DNA of 22,726 nucleotides, taken from contig WELA01006442.1 of the NCBI GenBank assembly GCA_009602735.1, positions 316,439 to 339,164 of the forward strand, written 5' to 3'. Positions within the stretch are counted from its first letter, which is position 1; the number at the start of each line of letters is the position of its first letter. The translations under genes and the position numbers were made by a program. The DNA is from Mesotaenium endlicherianum (lineage: Eukaryota; Streptophyta; Zygnematophyceae; Zygnematales; Mesotaeniaceae). Below the pieces are notes generated by a model. That model made no database searches. It had not been told where the DNA came from and saw only the letters and a list, made by a program, of their open reading frames with translations. This document shows, one piece after another, positions 1-7,739 of the stretch.

Positions 1-1
1 A

Positions 2-484
2 GGGCCTAGTAAGCCCAAGCCGAAGCCTCCCCAAGACTATGATCCTGACGGAAACAGAAAATATTACCTGATCAAGTTTCTCGCGGATGTTGAGCAGTGG
101 CTGGAGAACTACCCAGAACTGCAAGATTACGAGAAGGTCAGGCACACCGGTGCGCTACTGAAAGGCAGTGCCGCAGACTGGTGGCTTTACTGGAAGGAAG
201 AGCGTAAGGCTCGGCAACTCGGTGACCCTACGTGGGTAGAGTTTGTCAAGAAGTTGCATGAGAAGTTCGATGTCATCAACCAGCAGCAGAAAGCTATCTA
301 TGCGATGATCTCCCTGACACTGAAGCAGACCACTTCAATTGCTGAGTTTGCTCAAAAGTTCCAGGAGAACATGATGAAACAGCCAGACTTGCCAGAACGG
401 TATAGGATAGCATACTTCAGGTATGGCTTGAAATGCGAAGTCTCTGGTCATTTTGCTGNGCGAAGTCTTGGGTCATTTTGTTGA
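2..484 (+). pseudogene. gag: Element A gag, capsid part (5' partial)
   Basis: The frame is open from base 2, so the true start lies left of the window. It encodes a Retrotrans_gag-type capsid region. Hallmarks are the Trp-rich stretch around 170-200 (AADWW then YW) followed by a WVEFVKKLHEKF-like helix, and a later helix pair around 300-420 with FAQKFQENM and PERYRIAYFRYGL. Gag would package the element RNA in cytoplasmic virus-like particles. The frame is lost at 434-483, where an imperfect 25-bp duplication surrounds the ambiguous base at 459. Downstream, an in-frame TAA at 492-494 sits where a Tyr codon would fit (EKK-stop-EKL). The family call rests on general gag pattern and on position upstream of a CCHC knuckle and protease. 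Confidence 0.8.
434..483 (+). repeat. Imperfect 25-bp direct duplication around an ambiguous base
   Basis: GCGAAGTCTCTGGTCATTTTG is followed, after CTGN, by GCGAAGTCTTGGGTCATTTTG. The N at 459 lies exactly at the join. Either a biological tandem duplication or, more likely, an assembly join of two overlapping reads or contigs that was not collapsed. It breaks element A's gag frame. Confidence 0.8.
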
Positions 485-494
485 AAAGAAGTAA

Positions 495-880
495 GAAAAA
501 CTGGCTGACTTGATCCAGGATGCTGATGCCTGGGATCAACAGCAGTTCAATCACAAGCGTCAGAGTTATGCTTTGGTGTCTAAGATTGTCAAAAAGCCCC
601 ACGACTCCTACAATGCAATTGGAGGAGACCAAGCTGAGGATGATCAGGGTGATGGATATGAGTATGAGTATAATGCTATACAGTCTAGAGGAAGAGGTGG
701 TGTCTGTCGAGGCAGCTATGGAAGAGGTGGTGGTAGGACTAAGCCGAGACCAGCCTCAGCAAAATCTTTTTGCTTCCATTGCCAGCAGACGGGTTATTTC
801 AAAGAGCAATGTCCAGTCAAGCACCTCTCGAAGGTCGAGAGAAAAGACCAGCCTTTCAAAGACAGCAACAGTCGGTAATC
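495..880 (+). pseudogene. gag: Element A gag, nucleocapsid part with altered CCHC knuckle
   Basis: Continues gag after the lesions at 434-494. It encodes an acidic/tyrosine stretch (around 630-680), an Arg-Gly-rich RNA-binding segment with repeated GRGG (around 690-745), and a zinc knuckle at 771-812. The knuckle should be CX2CX4HX4C, but codon 795-797 is TAT, giving Tyr in place of the zinc-binding His. One C-to-T change from CAT would explain it. Nucleocapsid knuckles bind element RNA for packaging, so this copy is probably defective. The frame ends at the TAA at 876-878. The protease region continues in another frame, and no convincing X XXY YYZ slippery heptamer is visible at the junction, so I read this as a decay frameshift. 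Confidence 0.8.
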
Positions 881-1438
881 CAGTCTCCTGACTATGAGGA
901 TGCTAGAGATGGTGAGTCGTCACTAGCTGCCCTCGTAGCAGGTATTATGGGCCCTGCTGAACTGGATTCACTATGCATGCCTGACAACCAGATAAAGGAG
1001 ACCATCAGCAATATAGACATTCAGAGAGTGCACACTCTGGATGCTCTTGTTCCACCTGATGTCCAACATTTCTTTGCTACGTCAGGAGAACAATGCGAAA
1101 GTCAGGAAAAGACAGTCCCCCCTATCCTACTGCAGTGCATGATTGCAGGTAGAAAGGTGAGGGCATTTGTTGACGGAGGGGCGTCACATACTTTTATCCA
1201 CAAGGACTTAGTTAAGCGGCTAAGGCTGCCTACTGTCACCCAAGGGAATAGAAAATTATTCCTTGGAGATGCCTCAAGTATCCCGGGAGGAGTTATAACC
1301 AAGCCTATTGAGGTCCAGTTAGGTTCTGGCATTGCAATTCTAACTGAAACGCTTCCATTTGAGGTACTCAACACTGGCTTTAATGATCTCGTGCTAGGCA
1401 GGTCCTGGCTTTATAGACATCAAGCTGAAGTGTGTTGA
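845..1438 (+). pseudogene. Element A aspartic protease region
   Basis: Retropepsin-like segment. The catalytic motif at about 1166-1186 reads FVDGGASHTFI, with Gly where most retropepsins have Ser or Thr (D-S/T-G). D-G-G forms also occur among gypsy-type proteases, so this alone does not prove inactivity. It is followed by KRLRLP, LFLGDASSI (the flap region) and, near the end, NDLVLGRSWLYRHQ, the typical gypsy ILG-W-L block before the RT linker. Retropepsin would cleave the Gag-Pol polyprotein. The frame is cut by TGA at 1436-1438; coding similarity resumes in the same frame after it, so this is a nonsense mutation rather than a natural end. Confidence 0.85.
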
Positions 1439-2527
1439 AGCAGAGGTACAGTTAAAGTGAGAGGAGCCAGTGATGGGCAGACTGACTTGGCACCCACCAG
1501 TGCTCTTCCTCTTGTCCTGTGTGGATGGCAAATGAAGGAAAAGAAGAGACTTCCAGAAGGATGCAAGTTGCTGAATGGAGTTCGTCAAAAGCTGGAACCA
1601 GAAGGAAGACAGAATGTTCTGTCTGCTGCTAAGAGAGGTAACTCCTCAACCTGAAGAAGTGGTGGAGAAAAAGTTAAGCCCTCCGGAGCACCCTACTGCT
1701 GCAAAAATTGTTGCTCAGTACACAGATGTATTTAATATGCCTCCAGGACTACCCCCTAAGAGGGAAGTAGATCATAGGATTGATTTATTACCTGGGAGTC
1801 AGCCACCCTGGCAACGCACTTATGGCTTGTATTATGTGGAGAGCGAGGAGTTGAAAACACAAATTGCAGAGCTTGAGGAAAATGGTTATCTTCCCCCCAG
1901 TAAATCACCTTACGGCGCACCCATCCTATTTGTTAAGGAAAAGAATGGCAGTATGCAAATGTGTGTGGATTACAGAGCTCTGAACAGAACTGCAGTAAAG
2001 AACAAGTATGCTTTACCCAGAATTGAGGACTTGCTTGATACCCTGTCTGGTGCTAAGGTGTTCAGTAAGATAGATCTCAAGAGTGGTTATCATCAAATCA
2101 GAATTGCTGAGGGGGGTGAACACAACACTGCCTTCCGCACACGTTATGGACACTATGAGTTCAACGGGATGCCATTTGGACTCACTAATGCTCCTGCGAC
2201 CTTCATGGGTGCTATGAATGACATTTTCAGACCTTATTTGGATAAGTTTGTGCAGGTTTTCCTAAATGATATTTTAATTTTCTCTAAAGATGAAGCTCAG
2301 CACGCTGAACACTTAAAGACAGTCATGGACACTCAGAGAAGAAATCACTTATATGCTAAAATGAGCAAGTGTGATTTCTTTAAAGAAAGTATTGAATTCT
2401 TAAGCCACGTTGTCAGTAAACAAGGCATCAGTGTGGATCCTAAGAAAGTCCAGACCATAAGGGACCGGCCAGTACCACAGTCTGTCTATGAAGTTAGATC
2501 CTTCCTCGGGTTGGCTAACTACTATAG
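1439..2527 (+). pseudogene. Element A reverse transcriptase, N-terminal part up to the B insertion
   Basis: After a linker and a frameshift near 1600-1650, a long frame starts with a gypsy pre-RT segment ([10 protein letters not shown], then [17 protein letters not shown]) and runs through RT fingers and palm: [60 protein letters not shown]. The catalytic box, normally YxDD or FxDD, reads F-L-N-D, because codon 2265-2267 is AAT instead of GAT. Loss of the first of the two metal-binding Asp residues should abolish DNA synthesis. The frame stops making sense at [10 protein letters not shown], the usual gypsy thumb motif, where element B is inserted. The missing remainder (RRFIE...) is found at 10107 onward in the same frame. 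Confidence 0.93.
2523..2527. repeat. Left target-site duplication of element B (degenerate)
   Basis: TATAG immediately left of the TG end of B's LTR. Its partner CTTAG at 10104-10108 matches at 3 of 5 positions. Removing B plus one copy restores element A's codons TAC TAT AGG AGA without a shift, which supports a 5-bp duplication, the usual length for Ty3/gypsy integrases. Confidence 0.6.
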
Positions 2528-2893
2528 TGTGACGTATCCGCTTTTCGAGAGGATCTTTTCTCGGTATTTAAGGAATATTCAATTCAAGTGGGAGGAAAAT
2601 TTGTATACTTGTGGAAGTTGACGAATACTCGAAAGACCGATAGTGAAAACTAACGTAGAATGTGTGCTTGTGAGAGTTGCACTCACAATGACTCTGCAGG
2701 TATTTATACCTGCACAACATGAGGCACTGGAGTGCTTCGAGTCACCACCTAGGGCACCGGTTCATGTTCAACGAAAACGGTCGAAGGGACGTGTCCAATT
2801 CGGCCGAATGCTCGAAACGCGCAGTTGGCCGTTTGGAGACTTTTCGACGGTGTCCGAAAAACCGTTTCGCGTCAAACGGGCGTTTTCGCGTTC

Positions 2894-3180
2894 TCGCGAC
2901 TTTTCGAAAAAGTCGCGATTGATCGCGGAGTCGCGTACACATGCTTTCGTCATGAACCGGTAGTATAGAAAGCTACTTTGGCCAATCGGTTAGGTGTGAA
3001 CGTTTCAAACGAAAGTCGCGGGTTCGATCGAATCCGCTCGGATGCAAAGCGACTTTGCATATTTCGTTTCGTTTGACTTTACGACTGTTTGTTCGTATTA
3101 ATGATACGACAGTTTCTTCGTATTACGACTAGTCGTAATCCGAAATCTGTGATTGTCCATTATTCGTAATAATGACAATC
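2894..3180. repeat. Cluster of hairpins in B's 3' LTR
   Basis: Successive inverted repeats: 2894-2918 (11-bp arms TCGCGACTTTT, loop CGA), 3042-3060 (8-bp arms ATGCAAAG, loop CGA), 3093-3109 (6-bp arms TCGTAT), 3122-3139 (perfect 18-bp palindrome ATTACGACTAGTCGTAAT), 3151-3180 (13-bp arms with one bulged base, loop CGT). All lie in the block that is identical between the two LTRs. Confidence 0.85.
2972..3040 (+). other. tRNA-like internal-promoter motif in B's 3' LTR (repeated at 9602-9670)
   Basis: On the strand antisense to B, TGGCCAATCGGTTAGG (from 2979) resembles a tRNA D-arm/A box. 42 bases after its start comes GGTTCGATCGAATCC, which is the B-box/T-arm sequence GGTTCGA-ATCC with an extra TCGA. 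The spacing is within a base or so of a normal tRNA. No anticodon stem and no paired acceptor ends are visible, so this is not a functional tRNA gene. It may be a tRNA relic or a chance pol III-type promoter. Confidence 0.45.
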
Positions 3181-3473
3181 AAAATAACTTAATCAAACAA
3201 TGATTAATTAAATTATCATCTCATGATTATTCAAAGGAACTTTATGAATACTTATGTCGTACTTTTGCGAAGTAGTCGAATTACGTTACGACGCTTTTTG
3301 CAATAGTATCTCGGTCGTTTCGCCAATCGACCGGGAATTAATCGGCACACGTGTGTGGCGAATAATTCACTGTGATGCAATCATTTATCAAATAACTTAT
3401 GATAAATAGTATAACGTATTTTAGGTAATTGGGAAAACGTCCCAAATACGCCTAAAAAGCTCAAATCGTTACA

Positions 3474-3487
3474 CTCCTCCCCCCTTC
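3474..3487 (-). other. Element B polypurine tract
   Basis: GAAGGGGGGAGGAG on the - strand, directly abutting the 3' LTR. This is the expected primer for plus-strand DNA synthesis by the element's RT. Confidence 0.9.
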
Positions 3488-3621
3488 AAAGAACTTAACG
3501 TCCTCGTTAAGCGTACGTCTTTTAAGTCGTAGATGTGTCGATACTAGCCTTGACTAGCGGAAAACACTGGTGANGAGTGAGGGATTGGACTATGCATCAT
3601 CACAGTGACGGAGGAGAGCGA
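3488..3621 (-). other. Element B 3' untranslated stretch
   Basis: 134 bp between the integrase stop and the polypurine tract. It contains one ambiguous base (3574). No gene or clear structure is seen. Confidence 0.6.
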
Positions 3622-4758
3622 TTACTTGGCCGCGTCTCTTTTGCGTTTGTTCCATGGCTTACGAAGAGCGCTTGGTAGCACACTTGCCTCGGCGCAGAGC
3701 TTTTGAGCATCAGCCCATCGTAACCAATATTGTTGGACCAGGTCCTTACAATTAAGTAGGATTTCGTCCTGAGGTTCGTACGAGTACCAACTGGAATCGT
3801 AATCTAGGCACTTTATCAAAAGCTCCACGCGTGGAGGTTTATGACGAGTGTAGCGGTGTCCTAAGACCTCCTCTACATACCAGGCCTTATCATCATCGGC
3901 GAGTTCCAATTCCGGTGCTTGTGGCTGATAGCGGCCATCGGACCTAAACAGCTTCAGTAAACTGACATGGAACACAGGATGCGTTCGCCCCATGGATTTA
4001 GGCAAATTCAGTCGGTATGCAACCGGTCCAACCTTTGCGATAACGATAAAAGGGCCTACCCAGCGAGGCAGAAGCTTGCGCTTTTCTGGGTGCTTGAGTT
4101 GGAGGTTTTTAGTTTGCAAAAATACTTTATTGCCAACTTGAAAACTTGACTCTGTCCTGTGCGTGTCAGCAAACTTTTTCTGCCGATCTCGAGCAGCGGC
4201 TAAAGCCAGCTTCGCGTTTTTGTGCACCTCTTGAAGAGAATGGACAAATAGGCGTGCACTTGGTACTCTCATGGTTGACAGCCCCGCCTCAGCGTAAACG
4301 TCGCGCGTGAGAGGAGTGTGCGGATGTCGCCCATAGTTTAGGAAAAATGGATTTTCCTTAACACTTTTTTGATAAGCATTATTAACTGCGAACTCTGCGA
4401 CTGAAAGGAGGGTATCCCAGTCGTCTTGGCGAGGATTCACATAATGCCTAAGGAACTGTTGCAGAACGCGGTTCATTCGTTCTGTCTGACCATCGGTCTG
4501 AGGATGGAAGCTAGTTGACATCTTAAGTTTTGTGCCGAAATGCGAACAAACTTCCTGCCAGAAGTGGCTCGTAAATCTACTGTCACGATCACTTATGATT
4601 TCTTTCGGCATGCCATGCAATTTGAACACGTGATCTACGAAGAGACGTGCGGTCTCGACGGCATTAAGTGCTGGGGTAGTGGCCACAAAGTGTACCATCT
4701 TAGTGAAACGATCCACGATCGTTAGCACCCCATTGTGTCCTCGATCGGTGGTAGGCAA
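3622..4758 (-). pseudogene. Element B integrase core (C-terminal part) and chromodomain
   Basis: A 378-codon open stretch. It begins just after the first catalytic Asp (DFVVD, in the preceding frame) and carries the second Asp in IISDRDSRF (residue 57) and Glu in TDGQTERMNRV (residue 93), giving the D-X35-E spacing of Ty3/gypsy integrases. The C-terminal GPF/Y-like block (LPRWVGPFIVIAKVGPVAYRL) is followed by a chromodomain at about residues 292-345 (WYVEEVLGHRY, then YSYEPQDEIL). The position usually W in KWxGY is Cys here (KCLDY), so histone-methyl-lysine binding may be altered. A basic tail (KRKR) resembles a nuclear localisation signal. This module integrates element cDNA into chromatin. 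It is cut off from upstream Pol by a one-base deletion near 4760. Confidence 0.93.
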
Positions 4759-5066
4759 TCAACGACAAAGTCGAGGCTTATGCTTTCTCAAGGAGCACAT
4801 GCAAGTTCCAATGGTTGCAACTTCCCAGCGGGCAACGTATTGCTCGGCTTATTCCTCTGACATGTTGCGCAGTTGATGATGTACTCGGCAACATCAACCT
4901 TAAGGGACGGCCAAATGTACCCTGGGCGCAAAGAGTGTGTGGTTTTGGTAATTCCATGATGACCTGAGTAAGAAGAGTCATGCGCTTCTCGTAGTAGCGC
5001 ATGTCTTACTCGGCCTTCTGGGACAGCAATGCGCCCATTGTGCCACCAAAAACCGTCCTCAAACGA
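4759..5066 (-). pseudogene. Element B integrase N-terminal HHCC zinc domain
   Basis: Same frame as the upstream RNase H region, separated from it by a TGA at 5067-5069. It reads FWWHNGRIAVPEGR, then RHALLREAHD and YSGHHGITKT with the zinc-binding His residues, and CATCQRNK with the two Cys. It continues through KLQPLE to a TGA at 4788-4790, where a Trp is expected before ESISLDFVVD (TGG to TGA is one G-to-A change). The first catalytic Asp of the integrase core lies in that last motif. The next codons are out of frame, because one base is missing between GAT and the Pro codon near 4760. The domain stabilises integrase multimers on the cDNA ends. Confidence 0.88.
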
Positions 5067-5762
5067 TCAGTTTGAGTGTTCTTTCCTTTTATCCATACTG
5101 TCCATCGTTACGGCTACACCGTTCAAGCCAGTACCCTGGAGATCTAGGAAAATCGGATCTTTGAGATAGCCCTCGTGAAATAGTTGATGCAGGTCAAGTA
5201 TTTCTGAGTTGTGCATGCTATCCAAATTGGGTGTGCCCGCGTCACCAGGCTGGTTGCGGTCAAACGTCTGGGGGGGTACAGCAGGATCAAGGGTGGCCGC
5301 CCTTGAAACCTGACCATTTTGTTCTCGCAAGCTCGCAACAGTCCCCAACATCAAGTGGTGGTGAGGAATTCGACTTAGAGGATCAGCAACATTGTTGCGG
5401 CCTGGGCGATACGCCCACTCAAAGTGGAATTGTTGCAAGAACTCAGACCATCTCGTCTGTCTCCTCGATAGCGTTGGCTGAATTTGAAAGAAAGTATTTG
5501 GGCAGTGGTCCGTAACCACTGTCAAACCTTTGCAGCCTTCCAAATAACATCGCCAAGTTTTCAAAGCGTATATGACTGCCCAGAGCTCCTGCTCTGTCGT
5601 TGAGTAATTTTGTTCGGCAGGTGTCAGCTTTCGACTCTCAAAACTGATAGGCTGGCCTGCCTGCAGCAGTACAGCCCCTATTCCAACACCAGACGCATCG
5701 GCGACGACCTCGTAAGGCAAGTCGGGATCGGCTAATGAAAGAAGTGGCGCATTCAAGAGTGC
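5067..5762 (-). pseudogene. Element B RNase H
   Basis: Gypsy-type RNase H with its acidic residues visible: ADASGVGIGAVL (first Asp), YSTTEQELWAVIYAL (Glu), VVTDHCPNTFF (Asp) and the final NNVADPLSRIP (Asp). It is followed by a tether of about 95 residues to the integrase. The enzyme removes the RNA strand from RNA-DNA hybrids during cDNA synthesis. It is in the same frame as RT but separated from it by TAA at 5763-5765, in the context IK-stop-ALLNAP. CAA or AAA to TAA would each explain the stop with one change. The TGA at 5067-5069 fits CGA to TGA. Confidence 0.92.
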
Positions 5763-6482
5763 TTACTTAATGGGCTCAAACGCATGTTGCGTATTCTCAT
5801 CCCAAATGAACGTCTTATCTTTCCTTGTCAGAGCGGTGAGTGGCGCGGCCATCACTGAATAACCTTGCATAAACTTACGAAAGTAGTTAGCAAACCCGAG
5901 GAATGAACGTACAGTATGTATATCGGTTGGGACAGGCCAGTCAGCGACACACGCTATCTTGGCTGGGTCAGGGCGCACCCCTTTCGAACCCACTATATGT
6001 CCCAGGTACAACAATTCATCCTTTAGAAAGGAACATTTCTTGAGCTTAGCGTACAGTTGCTGCTCACGAAGGATTTGCAACACCAACTCGAGGTGCTTGT
6101 AATGCTCGTCCCTGTTCTTTGAGTAGACGAGGATATCGTCGAGGTAAACCTGGACGAATTTCCCCAAGTAAGGTCTAAACAAATTGTTCATGGTACTTTG
6201 GAATGTCGCTGGTGCATTGGTAAGTCCAAAACTTAGGGCTTTGTATTGGAAATGCCCAATAGGCGTTCGAAACGCTGTTTTGGGGACATTCTCTGGTGTG
6301 ATTCGAATATGATGATAGCCTTGGGCTAAATCAAGCGAGGAGAACACGCATGCCCCCTGCAGCGAATCAAACAAATCATCAATGCGAGGCAACGAATAGC
6401 GGTTCTTGACCGTTATGTTGTTCAGCGCACGATAATCAATGCACATTCTAAGCGTCCCATCTTTCTTTTGGACAAAGAGGAT
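5763..6482 (-). pseudogene. Element B reverse transcriptase
   Basis: RT palm and thumb: [61 protein letters not shown], the catalytic box VYLDDILVYS (YLDD at 6135-6146, intact), the YAKLKKCSF and LGHIVG blocks, and the thumb RSFLGFANYFRKF. It lies in a frame one base off from the upstream fingers, because of a single extra T (+ strand) at 6482/6483 within the GAPILF motif. It would convert genomic RNA to cDNA inside virus-like particles. Apart from the end stop at 5763 the domain is intact, consistent with recent inactivation. Confidence 0.95.
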
Positions 6483-6846
6483 TGGGGGCCCCAAATGGAG
6501 AAGAGCTCGGCTCAATCCAGCCTTTCTCCAGCAAGTCGCTAATTTGATCTTTCATCTCGGTCATTTCCAACGGGCTTAGGCGATAAATCGGTCGCCAAGT
6601 CGGTTGAGAATCGGGAACGAGAGGGATGGTATGTCCAATACCCCAATCAGGCGGAAGCCCGGCTGGTATTTCAATTGGAAACACTGACTTATACTTTTGC
6701 AAAAGAGCAAAAAGGTCGGCTGTGAGTGTTTCTTCATGACCAGTCTTGTCCAACATCGGTTCTTGCGTAAAGAGCGTAGTTGAAGTTGCTGGGGAATCGG
6801 GTCTCAGTAATCCAAAGAAAACATTTTGACCGTGCTTTGCCAAACG
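6483..6846 (-). pseudogene. Element B protease-RT linker and RT fingers
   Basis: In frame with the protease region after a TGA at 6847-6849. It starts KHGQNVFFGLLRPDS, runs through LLQKYKSVFP and LPPDWGIGHTIPL, and reaches RPIYRLSPLEMTEM, LLEKGWIEPSSSPFGAP, the gypsy RT entry motif. The frame fails right after GAP. The stop at 6847 is placed by comparison with unit D, where the homologous stretch reads KQARRLA with an Arg codon at that position, so B has a nonsense mutation and not a natural end. Confidence 0.9.
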
Positions 6847-7739
6847 TCACGCTTGCTTTATGGACAATAGAAGAGTCTTCAAAGGACTTTTCAAGGCCAT
6901 ATCGGGCTTAAGGAATTGAAGAGAAATCTTCCTGGTCCCCTTGCGTACAATGCATGTCTTTTGACTGAAGTCAAGCAATGCACTTGTTTGCCTAAGCCAA
7001 TCATTACCCAAAACTGCGTCGATTCCATGCGGCAATTCAGTTACGTAGAATTGTACACGCCCATGGAAGGACTGCACGCTGAGCGGCAATTTAAGCATTC
7101 CAGTAATGCAAGCTAACGAGCCATCGCCAAGGCGAAGAGTCTCGTCCTTGAGTATTGGAAACAACTTCATCCCTTGTGCAAAACGTGCACTAATGAAGCT
7201 TACTGACGCGCCTGAATCAATGACTGTAAAGCATGATTTACCTGAAACTTTCGTTTCAAATGTCATACTTAATCCCAAAGAAGCATTATGCATCACCAGC
7301 AACGTCCTCGCCTTGAGAGGAATGTGGGAAATATGGAGGTCCTTTACCAAAATCCCATTTTGCATTGCTGTCCTTGCGCAAAACCGAGTAATCGGGTCAA
7401 AGTACGCGCGAATATGTGTGAATGCAGCAATATATATTGGTGCAAGACACTTGTGCATTTTCCGTAAGCGAGATAAGTGTTCGTAACACTTGGCAAGGTT
7501 AGGATCATGCGGCTGAAAGTGCAAGAACATGGTATCATGGATGCACTCGAGTTCCAAGAACTCAGCAAAGCTCAACACTGGCATACAAATATATTCGTTT
7601 CGAAGTATATTTATATCGGGTATGCCTGAGTGAACAAGGATTCTTGGGGCTTGCGCGCAAACTCCTAGAATTTCCTGCTCACTAAGTCGTGTTGTCAAAA
7701 GCTCAGAAGGAGGCTTTGCGACTAGCTCCTGAGCTACTC
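6847..7739 (-). CDS. Element B pre-protease domain and aspartic protease (start of pol)
   Basis: Open from the frameshift heptamer at 7746-7740 to TGA 6847. No ATG starts it, as expected for a frame entered by -1 frameshifting. The first roughly 170 codons (LSEQEILGVCAQAP, then LSFAEFLELE, HDTMFLHFQPHDPN, CLAPIYIAAFTH, LKARTLLVMHNASL) form a domain I do not recognise, rich in His and Cys. The same domain recurs in unit D, so it is part of this lineage's Pol. A retropepsin follows: VIDSGASVSFI (DSG intact, about 7204-7218), TLRLGDGSLACI (flap), and GIDAVLGNDWL. It should cut Gag-Pol. The final codons (LLLSIKQA) run into the premature TGA. Confidence 0.88.

Larger units (their letters stand above)
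2528..3473 (-). repeat. Element B 3' LTR
   Basis: 946 bp, equal in length to the copy at 9158-10103 with a constant offset of 6,630 and no gaps. By eye the two differ at 22 positions (about 97.7% identity), of which 18 fall in 2528-2872, none in 2873-3278 and 4 in 3279-3473. The ends are TGTGACG and GTTACA on the + strand, so TG...CA in both readings. The middle is rich in inverted repeats. In this LTR an ORF of about 106 codons is visible on the + strand, but it is simply duplicated with the LTR and I do not consider it a gene. Confidence 0.97.

Noticed and set aside
876..878. A natural gag-pol frameshift site in element A.
   Set aside because: No X XXY YYZ heptamer in phase is seen near the gag end, and A has many other frame breaks.
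2643..2963. About 106-codon ORF inside B's LTR, also present at 9273-9593.
   Set aside because: It is duplicated only because the LTR is, lies antisense to the element, overlaps hairpins, and the LTR differences in it include residue changes. No family is recognised.
2972..3040. A functional tRNA gene in the LTR.
   Set aside because: No anticodon stem, no acceptor pairing and an extra TCGA in the T arm. Kept only as a tRNA-like motif.
2894..3180. A CRISPR-like array of regularly repeated palindromes.
   Set aside because: The hairpins differ in sequence and spacing and lie in a eukaryotic LTR.
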